DNA of 64,000 nt from Candidatus Leptofilum proximum (lineage in GTDB: Bacteria > Chloroflexota > Anaerolineae > Promineifilales > Promineifilaceae): positions 1,922,001-1,986,000 of the forward strand of contig JADJXK010000001.1 of assembly GCA_016710325.1 (NCBI GenBank), written 5' to 3'. The position numbers and the translations under genes are program-made. Position 1 is the stretch's first letter. Every line of letters starts with the position of its first letter. Below are positions 58,771 to 64,000 of this stretch, piece by piece. The notes beneath the pieces are model-generated. The model had not been told where the DNA came from and ran no database searches. It saw only the letters and a list, made by a program, of their open reading frames with translations.

Positions 58771-59420
58771 CTGATCCGCACTGGACGGCCGTTTCGCCAT
58801 TCCTGGCTGAACTACTCATCTACATTGGTCAAAACCAGGTTGCTGAGCAATTTTATCTTGCGGGTGGCACCGCTCTAGCCTTGCAATTAGGCCATCGCCT
58901 CTCTGTTGATTTAGACTTTTTTTCGCAGACGGATGAGATTTTGCCGGCAACACGGCGGGCAATAACTGATGCCCTTCAGCCAAAGTTTGCCATTGAAATT
59001 GCCGATGCTGGGTTGGGCAGCTTGTTGCTGGGGATTCACGGGAGTTTTTTGGGTTTTTACAGCTACACGTATCCGTTGTTGTCACCACCAAAATTGCTGG
59101 AAGGCAATCGGTTGGCCAGCCTGACTGATATTGGGCTGATGAAGATGGATGCCCTGGCTGGTCGAGGCACGCGTAAAGATTTTATTGACCTCTATTTCAT
59201 CGCTCAAACAATCCCTCTGGAAACGCTTTTGGAGCGCAGCCAAGAAAAATTCCCCTACGTCCGCAATTTCCCGCTGATGAGTTTGCAAGCCATGGTGGAT
59301 TTTGGCATTGCCGAAAAACAGGCACCCATTGAAACTACCCCTGCTGTTTCCTGGGCCGAAATCAAAGCTTTTTTTGAGGCCGCGGCACGGCGGATTGGGA
59401 AACAGTGGTTTGAGTCGTGA
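58758..59420 (+). CDS. AbiEii/AbiGii-family toxin (nucleotidyltransferase)
   Basis: 220 aa. The signature FYLAGGTALALQLGHRLSVDL followed by DFFS gives the GG-T-x-L and D-x-D residues of DNA polymerase beta-like nucleotidyltransferases. Later LMKMDALAGRGTRKDFIDLYFI holds the conserved Lys and RDxxDLY-like motif. AbiEii proteins stop growth, sometimes on phage infection, and are held by an upstream antitoxin (type IV-like in AbiE). The gene overlaps its partner. The pair lies between two 33-bp direct repeats, which suggests insertion as a unit. Confidence 0.85.
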   Translation: METLTDPHWTAVSPFLAELLIYIGQNQVAEQFYLAGGTALALQLGHRLSVDLDFFSQTDEILPATRRAITDALQPKFAIEIADAGLGSLLLGIHGSFLGFYSYTYPLLSPPKLLEGNRLASLTDIGLMKMDALAGRGTRKDFIDLYFIAQTIPLETLLERSQEKFPYVRNFPLMSLQAMVDFGIAEKQAPIETTPAVSWAEIKAFFEAAARRIGKQWFES

Positions 59421-59433
59421 TTTGGGGAAGTGG

Positions 59434-59466
59434 ACGGCCGTTGCCGACTTCCACGAATACTATTTT
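59434..59466. repeat. 33-bp direct repeat, right copy (after the toxin gene)
   Basis: Identical with 58394-58426, the end of the GNAT gene. It is read in frame as TAVADFHEYYF, the same peptide as in the GNAT tail, but here belongs to no gene. It starts exactly at an ACGGCCGT octamer. Confidence 0.9.
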
Positions 59467-59472
59467 TTTGAA

Positions 59473-59551
59473 CACAAATCACACGAATGAACGAATGACA
59501 CAAATAAAGAAAATATTCGTGTCATTCGTCTATTCGTCATATTCGTGTTAA
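59473..59551. repeat. Spacer hairpin element, ACACGAATGACG word family
   Basis: CACAAATCACACGAATGAACG and AATGACACAAATA words on the left and TATTCGTGTCATTCGTC, TATTCGTCATATTCGTGTT on the right. It lies between the toxin-antitoxin pair and the serS promoter and could end the upstream transcript. Confidence 0.7.
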
Positions 59552-59563
59552 TTTTTTGCGAAG

Positions 59564-59592
59564 TTGACGGCCGTTTCCCCCCCAGCTATAAT
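59564..59592 (+). promoter_or_regulatory. Promoter of the serS T-box leader
   Basis: TTGACG (59564-59569), a 17-bp spacer and consensus TATAAT (59587-59592). The expected start is about 59599. The ACGGCCGT octamer (59567-59574) overlaps the -35. Confidence 0.8.
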
Positions 59593-59598
59593 GCCCCC

Positions 59599-59916
59599 AA
59601 CTAGATACACACCGACGATGACAGAGACAAGTACGGCCGTTTCAATCCCCAGAGAGTTCGCGGACGGTGCAAGCGAATGATTGGCCAGCCGGAAATCCAC
59701 TCTAGAGTCGCTGCCGAAACAAGGCAAGCCGGGTCAGCCCGTTACAGCTTTTGAGATCGGTAATGTCGCTGCGCAACCGCTTCGCGTACAGTAATCGGTA
59801 GGCCGGTAAACGGTAAAAACCGTTCACCGCTTACGGATAACCGATTACCGGTAAACCCAGGTGGCACCACGGGCCCCCTCGTCCTGGATAATCAGACGAG
59901 GGGGCTTTTTATTTTT
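59599..59916 (+). promoter_or_regulatory. T-box riboswitch for serine (specifier TCC)
   Basis: Stem I shows the AGTA bulge (in GACAAGTACGG), the AGAGAG and GGTGCAAGCG apical signals, and GAAA-TCC-ACTCT-AGAGT with the specifier TCC at 59696-59698, a serine codon. The T-box AGGTGGCACCACGG lies at 59859-59872. Its TGGC would pair with the NCCA end of a tRNA with discriminator G, as in tRNA-Ser. A strong terminator GCCCCCTCGTC/GACGAGGGGGC with a T-run (59873-59916) overlaps the T-box, as expected. Uncharged tRNA-Ser should bind and let serS be read. Confidence 0.9.
59873..59916 (+). terminator. Conditional terminator of the serS T-box leader
   Basis: Perfect 11-bp stem GCCCCCTCGTC (59873-59883) and GACGAGGGGGC (59895-59905), followed by TTTTTATTTTT. 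It lies 16 bp before the serS ATG. Confidence 0.9.
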
Positions 59917-59931
59917 GAGATGGAGGTTCTC

Positions 59932-61305
59932 ATGCTAGATATTAACTTGATTCGTGAAAAACCAGAGTGGGTCAAAGAGCAAATTGCCAAGCGCAACGTC
60001 GAAGCCCCCATTGACCAGATTTTGGCCGATGACGGCCGTCGCCGCGAAATTTTGCAGGAAGTGGAAGCGCTGCGGCAAAAGCGCAATGAGAGCTCGAAGC
60101 AGATCGGGCAGTGGATGGGCAGCCTGAAAAAGATGGAGGCTGACCTGCGCCGCGCTGAGGCCGGGCAGGACGTGGGCCAACCCATCGAGGCGCTGCGCAC
60201 CCAGGTGAATGCCCTTCAGGCCAACGCCGACCAGGCCAAAGACGAAACCCGCGAAATTGGCGACAAAATTGCGGCCTACGACGAGGAACTGCGCGCAGTA
60301 GAAACACGCCTGAACGAAAATCTGCTCTGGGTGCCCAATCTGCCCCACAAAAGTGTGCCCGTTGGCCCCGACGAGGAGCACAACGTTCCCAACGAACCGC
60401 AGGGTGCACCAGAGCCGCAATTTGATTTTGCGCCAAAGCCGCATTGGGAGTTGGGACCGGACCTCAACATCATCGATTTTGAGCGCGGGGTGAAGCTGAG
60501 CGGCAGCCGCTTCTACGTGCTGCGCGGTGCCGGGGCGCGCCTGCAGCGGGCGCTCATCCAGTTTATGCTGAACACACACCTGGAAAAACACGGCTTCACC
60601 GAGATTTACCCACCGTTTATGGTGCGTTCCTACGTCTTTGAAGGCGCCGGGCAGCTGCCTAAATTCTTCGATAACATCTACCGTGACGCGGAAGAAGATT
60701 TTATGTGGCTGGGTACGGCCGAAATCGCCCTGACCAACCTGCACCGCGATGAAATCCTGGATGAGGTTGATCTGCCATTGAAGTACGTAGCCTATACCCC
60801 CTGCTGGCGGCGCGAGAAGATGAGCGCGGGCAAGGACGTGCGCGGCATCAAGCGCGGCCACCAGTTTGACAAGGTGGAGATGTACCAGTTTGTCCACCCG
60901 GATACCAGCTACGCCGTGCTGGAAGAGATGAAGCAGTATGCCCAGGATATCTGCGACGCGTTGGGCTTCCGCTACCGCTTTGTAGATTTAGCCACGGGCG
61001 ACGTGAGCTTTGCCATGACTAAAACGTACGACATCGAGGTGTGGGCGGCGGGCTGCGGCGAGTGGCTGGAGGTCAGCTCGATCAGCAATTCGGAGGATTT
61101 CCAGGCGCGACGCTCGAACATCAAGTACCGGCCTGCGGAAGGCGGCAAGCTGCGTTACCCGCACACGCTCAACGCCAGCGGCCTGGCGCTGCCCCGCGTC
61201 ATGATCGCCATCATGGAGAACAACCAGCAGGCGGATGGGTCGATTGTGGTGCCGGAGGTGTTACGGCCGTACATGGGCGGCCTGGAAGTGATCAAAGCCG
61301 GATAA
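59932..61305 (+). CDS. serS: Seryl-tRNA synthetase
   Basis: 457 aa, class II. The N-terminal coiled coil (LRQKRNESSKQIGQWMGSLKKM, residues 45-110) binds the long arm of tRNA-Ser. The catalytic domain has motif 2 around TPCWRREKMSAGKDVRGIKRGH and QFDKVEMYQF, and motif 3 in LNASGLALPRVMIAIMENNQQ. The start MLDINLIREKPEWV at 59932 follows GGAGG (59922-59926), just behind the T-box terminator. It charges tRNA-Ser and is controlled by the serine T-box upstream. No other gene seems to share the transcript. Confidence 0.96.
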   Translation: MLDINLIREKPEWVKEQIAKRNVEAPIDQILADDGRRREILQEVEALRQKRNESSKQIGQWMGSLKKMEADLRRAEAGQDVGQPIEALRTQVNALQANADQAKDETREIGDKIAAYDEELRAVETRLNENLLWVPNLPHKSVPVGPDEEHNVPNEPQGAPEPQFDFAPKPHWELGPDLNIIDFERGVKLSGSRFYVLRGAGARLQRALIQFMLNTHLEKHGFTEIYPPFMVRSYVFEGAGQLPKFFDNIYRDAEEDFMWLGTAEIALTNLHRDEILDEVDLPLKYVAYTPCWRREKMSAGKDVRGIKRGHQFDKVEMYQFVHPDTSYAVLEEMKQYAQDICDALGFRYRFVDLATGDVSFAMTKTYDIEVWAAGCGEWLEVSSISNSEDFQARRSNIKYRPAEGGKLRYPHTLNASGLALPRVMIAIMENNQQADGSIVVPEVLRPYMGGLEVIKAG

Positions 61306-61309
61306 AACC

Positions 61310-61380
61310 GTAATTTGGTAATTGAGTAATTGAGTAATTTTACCGCCAATTACCCAATTACTTGATTACTCAATTACCAA
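61310..61380. repeat. Spacer hairpin element, TAATTGGG word family
   Basis: GTAATTTGGTAATTGAGTAAT and further words on the left, CAATTACCCAATTACTTGATT and ACTCAATTACCAA on the right. It lies between convergent serS and the glycosyltransferase gene, and its right arm encodes the last four codons and stop of the latter. A relative is at 1346-1416. Confidence 0.8.
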
Positions 61381-62643
61381 CTCCCCCGCCGCAACTTCCT
61401 CATAAACTGCCATCATCCGGTCCACGATATTGGCCCAGTCGTAGCGGCGGGCATATTCACGGGCTTGCTGGCCCAGCACCTGGCGGCAATCTTTGTTGGC
61501 CAGCAGCTCGTAGATGCGCGCTGCCAAAGCTTCCGGGTCGCGGCTGGGCACATGGTAGCCCGTCACCCCGTGTTTTACCAGATGCGCCAGCCCACCCACC
61601 TCTGAGGCGATGACCGGCGTGCCCATCGCCATTGCTTCCAGGGCCACCATGCCAAAGCTTTCGTAGTGCGACGGCATCACAACCATTTCGGCGGCGGCGT
61701 AGTAGTTGGGCAGCAAGTCCTGGTCTTTGGCACCCAGGAAGGTCACCAAATCGTGAATGTCTAAATCGGCGCGCAGCTGCTGTAGACGGGCCATTTCGTC
61801 GTCCAGGTCGTCGGCCCAGGGATCACCGCCGATGATGGCCATGCAGGCATTGTGCAGCACGTCTGGGCGGCGCTGCTGGATGAGGGCCATGGCGCGCAGC
61901 ATGGTGTCGATGCCCTTCAGCGGCTCGATGCGCCCGGCAAACAGGATGTTGGTGTCGCCGCAGGGAATGCCGACCCGCTTTTTGGCCACCTCTTTGGGAA
62001 TGGGTTGGAAGCGTTCCAGATCCACGCCAGGAGGGATGATGGCAATTTTGCCTGGATTAGCGTTGTACAGCTCGATGAGCTGCGACTCCTCGGCTGGGGT
62101 CGCGGCAATGAGCTTGTCGGCCAGGGTCATTACCTGGTATTCCCCGGTCAGCCGGGCCTGTGAGGCACGCTGGCTGTCGCTTTGGGCGATCTGGTTTTTC
62201 ATGTGCCCCAGGGTGTGGAACATGTGCACGATGGGCGTGTGCCAGGCCTCGCGCAGCCTGTCGGCTACCAGACCAGAGAGCCAGTAGTGGCTGTGGATGA
62301 CGTCGTAGTGGATGTTCTCGCTGGCGGCAAAGTCCAACACGCCCTGGGTAAATTCATCCAGGTGGTCGGCAATGTCGTCGATGGGGATTGGTTTTTCGGG
62401 TCCGGCGGGGATGTGAATGACACGTCCGCCGAAGCCGAGATCGTGCTTGATGCGCGGCTGGCAGTCGTCTTGTGAGCGCGTGAAGACGTCTACCAGGATA
62501 CCCTGCCGCCCCAGCTCGCGGCTGAAGTCACGCACGTAGACGTTCATGCCGCCGGTTTTTTTGCCACCCAGCATGGCCAGGGGACAGGTATGAACGCTGA
62601 GCATGGCAATGCGTCTGATTTTAGATGTTACTGCTTGTGTCAT
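61366..62643 (-). CDS. GT4-family glycosyltransferase (MshA/sucrose synthase-like)
   Basis: 425 aa, two Rossmann domains in the GT-B layout. The N-terminal LSVHTCPLAMLGGKKTGGMNV matches the MshA/sucrose-phosphate synthase type of donor-binding loop, and VIHSHYWLSGLVADRL follows. The C-terminal half has LFAGRIEPLKGIDTMLRAMAL and MPSHYESFGMVALEAMAMGTPVIASEVGG, the E-x7-E motif that binds the nucleotide sugar. The last residues LVIE and stop come from the spacer hairpin. The start at 62643 is chosen because the longer form is antisense-like sequence. It transfers a sugar to an unknown acceptor; a GNAT-like gene lies upstream. Confidence 0.88.
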   Translation of the reverse strand: MTQAVTSKIRRIAMLSVHTCPLAMLGGKKTGGMNVYVRDFSRELGRQGILVDVFTRSQDDCQPRIKHDLGFGGRVIHIPAGPEKPIPIDDIADHLDEFTQGVLDFAASENIHYDVIHSHYWLSGLVADRLREAWHTPIVHMFHTLGHMKNQIAQSDSQRASQARLTGEYQVMTLADKLIAATPAEESQLIELYNANPGKIAIIPPGVDLERFQPIPKEVAKKRVGIPCGDTNILFAGRIEPLKGIDTMLRAMALIQQRRPDVLHNACMAIIGGDPWADDLDDEMARLQQLRADLDIHDLVTFLGAKDQDLLPNYYAAAEMVVMPSHYESFGMVALEAMAMGTPVIASEVGGLAHLVKHGVTGYHVPSRDPEALAARIYELLANKDCRQVLGQQAREYARRYDWANIVDRMMAVYEEVAAGELVIE

Positions 62644-62662
62644 GGTTTGCTCCAGTGGGGGT

Positions 62663-63667
62663 TTAGGGATGACGCTCCAGGTGCAGCCGGTAAATTTTGG
62701 TGTCTTCAGCGCCGAAGCGGTATTTGTAGGTCTCGTTGCCGCGCATGAAGTCAAAGGTGGCACGGCCGTTTTCAATGGCATGCTCAATCGCTTTGGCTGT
62801 AATCACCACCCCCAGACTGAGCGCACCAAACAAGGCCGGATCCAAACCGGAATTGTAGACCCAGATGCGATCGTTGTAATCAAAATTAAACAAGGCCGCC
62901 GCTTTTTTGCCACGTACTTCCATAAAAATCAGCTGTAAAGTGCCTGCCTTGTGCGCCGCGCGGGCGGCATCGTAAAACACAGCGCGACGGCCGTCGGTGA
63001 GCCAGTCGCGTTTTTCAAAGGTACTTTTTTGCAACAGGTCGAGGAAGGCGGTAACGGCCGTATCCACATCATCGTCTGGCCCCACCAGCACCATTTCCGC
63101 ATCGGCCGCCTCGGCGCGGCGCAGCTTGCGGTTGATTTCACGCCGCTGCTTGCTGTCGATGCTGTCCAGGTAACCTTCGAAGGTGTCGGCCAGCACCAGC
63201 ACCGGGCATACCTCGTGCATGGTTTCCTGAAACAAAAAACCTCTCCGCTGCGCTTCCTGGGGAAGGATAGAACGCGTCGGCGAGGCTTCCGGGACATTGC
63301 ACAAATCAAACGTGTGCCATTCAGGGAAGTTGGGGCTACACAAGCAGTCCAGGATGGCACGCCAGGCCACTTCGGCCTGCTCGGTGGGTGTAATCAGGTC
63401 GAGATAATCGGTTTCTTCTACGCAGCCGTTGAAGTACAGCACGCCGTCCAGGTTGTACAGGCAGGCGATGGCCAGCAGTTTTTTGTCTTCATTGCGCACG
63501 GTGAGGGTGTGGAGACGGCCGTTTTCTGGATGTAAATGCGTCCACCACGCTTTTTGGTAAGCCAGGGATTGGAACGGTGTATTGGTCATGCCGCGTTGGG
63601 CCAGGGCATCCCACTCGTTGGCCAGCACGGTAAACACATCGCTGCCGTTAATTAATTCAGTAACCAT
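62663..63667 (-). CDS. FemAB/BioF2-like GNAT acetyltransferase
   Basis: 334 aa from the preferred ATG at 63667; ATG codons at 63697 and 63715 are also possible. The protein has the N-terminal LANEWDALAQRGMTNTPFQSL and the C-terminal second GNAT domain IFMEVRGKKAAALFNFDYNDRIWVYNSGLDPA and AIENGRATFDFMRGNETYKYRFG, the pattern of the FemAB-like BioF2 (PF13480) proteins, which are found in polysaccharide and exopolymer clusters. It is 20 bp upstream of the glycosyltransferase gene and probably makes one transcript with it, so both may work on one glycan. Confidence 0.83.
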   Translation of the reverse strand: MVTELINGSDVFTVLANEWDALAQRGMTNTPFQSLAYQKAWWTHLHPENGRLHTLTVRNEDKKLLAIACLYNLDGVLYFNGCVEETDYLDLITPTEQAEVAWRAILDCLCSPNFPEWHTFDLCNVPEASPTRSILPQEAQRRGFLFQETMHEVCPVLVLADTFEGYLDSIDSKQRREINRKLRRAEAADAEMVLVGPDDDVDTAVTAFLDLLQKSTFEKRDWLTDGRRAVFYDAARAAHKAGTLQLIFMEVRGKKAAALFNFDYNDRIWVYNSGLDPALFGALSLGVVITAKAIEHAIENGRATFDFMRGNETYKYRFGAEDTKIYRLHLERHP

Positions 63668-64000
63668 TGTCGGGCGAAAATTCCTTTTTTGTGTCATTGG
63701 CAGAACGTTTTTCAAAAAAGTTTGACGGCAAATCTGCCAGTACCTTGATGCAAGTTGCTAATGATTTGTAATGAGTTGTTTGCTCTTCCGCAAACAGTTT
63801 CATTATAGCCAGGAACTTGTGGGATACAATGAAATCTTATTGAAGCATTAGACAAATACCGAATAGTGCTTATCTGTGATGTCATCTGGCGCAAGAATCT
63901 TACGTAGCCAACCGGCAAAAACAAAACTGGCCGGGCCAGACATTTTGTCTGACCCGGCCAGCAAAGAAGGCGGTATGAGGCAGAAGATCAGGGGTGTTCC
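63668..64000. other. 333-bp gene-free stretch at the window end
   Basis: Contains a possible minus-strand -10 box (TATAAT, complement of 63802-63807) for the FemAB-like gene and a strong minus-strand terminator at 63927-63961. I see no gene in it; the reading frames present are short and unsupported. Confidence 0.6.
63918..63961 (-). terminator. Minus-strand hairpin terminator near the right edge
   Basis: CTGGCCGGGTCAGACA and TGTCTGGCCCGGCCAG (as read on the minus strand, 63961-63927) form a stem of about 16 pairs with one mismatch, followed by TTTTGTTTTTG. It should end a minus-strand gene that lies to the right of the window. Confidence 0.75.

Noticed and set aside
59302..59490. A short open frame covering the right 33-bp repeat as a separate gene
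   Set aside because: It overlaps the end of the toxin gene in another frame and only reads the GNAT tail peptide from the repeat; no start signal is seen.
1..64000. Explaining ACGGCCGT by codon or peptide bias
   Set aside because: It occurs in all three frames (T-A-V, N-G-R, R-P) on both strands and in spacers, so a single codon or peptide preference cannot cause it.

Overview
This 64 kb window looks like a chromosomal contig of a Chloroflexota bacterium, probably of the Anaerolineae/Caldilineae side. That is inference from gene content and style: Thr/Pro-rich 'TPTPT' linkers in secreted proteins, lipoproteins, a T-box leader, a MerR-TipAS regulator, and many mid-GC genes with short spacers. 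About 57 protein genes, one tRNA gene, one T-box riboswitch and one complete insertion sequence can be supported. There are no rRNA genes, no CRISPR array, no prophage and no replication origin.

Layout. 1-2.7 kb: cut methyltransferase, dam, metallophosphoesterase, VOC protein. 2.8-8.5 kb: S10 carboxypeptidase, an IS4-family element with target duplication, an MttB-family methyltransferase and an M20 peptidase. 8.6-10.4 kb: MerR-TipAS regulator with a textbook MerR-type promoter, then two small tandem membrane proteins. 10.5-17.8 kb: giant secreted M14 carboxypeptidase, two lipoproteins, GMC oxidoreductase, PLP deaminase-like enzyme. 17.8-28.9 kb: membrane glycosyltransferase-like protein, holA, DUF6391-like, MurE-type ligase, DUF711, a zinc-Cys protein, SpoU RNA methyltransferase, UbiA prenyltransferase, ppk. 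28.9-37.5 kb: CapA-like lipoprotein, fasciclin lipoprotein, BNR-repeat protein, MazG-like protein, choline-dehydrogenase-like GMC enzyme, CopC and thioredoxin-like lipoprotein. 37.6-44.6 kb: TetR plus a three-gene ABC exporter operon, an unknown membrane protein with a winged-helix partner, and a USP-DUF389-SH3 fusion. 44.7-49.3 kb: tRNA-Lys, aroK, aroB, greA, lysS. 49.3-64 kb: secreted GH44 glucanase, a second VOC/metallophosphoesterase pair, a heterodimeric ABC exporter, GNAT protein, an AbiEii-type toxin-antitoxin pair, T-box-controlled serS, a GT4 glycosyltransferase and a FemAB-like acetyltransferase.

Two genome-scale signals stand out. First, the palindromic octamer ACGGCCGT occurs about 110 times (hand count), in all reading frames and in spacers, resembling in kind the HIP1 octamer of cyanobacteria. 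It is absent from the insertion sequence and a few other stretches. Second, many spacers hold long hairpins built from short repeated words (ACAGAG, TAATTGGG, GGAGATT, GCAAGTT, GGGGCGAGGC and others). Each is self-complementary even where copies of one family differ. One sits in frame inside aroB, and others supply stop codons to flanking genes. A toxin-antitoxin pair flanked by 33-bp direct repeats suggests a further insertion event.
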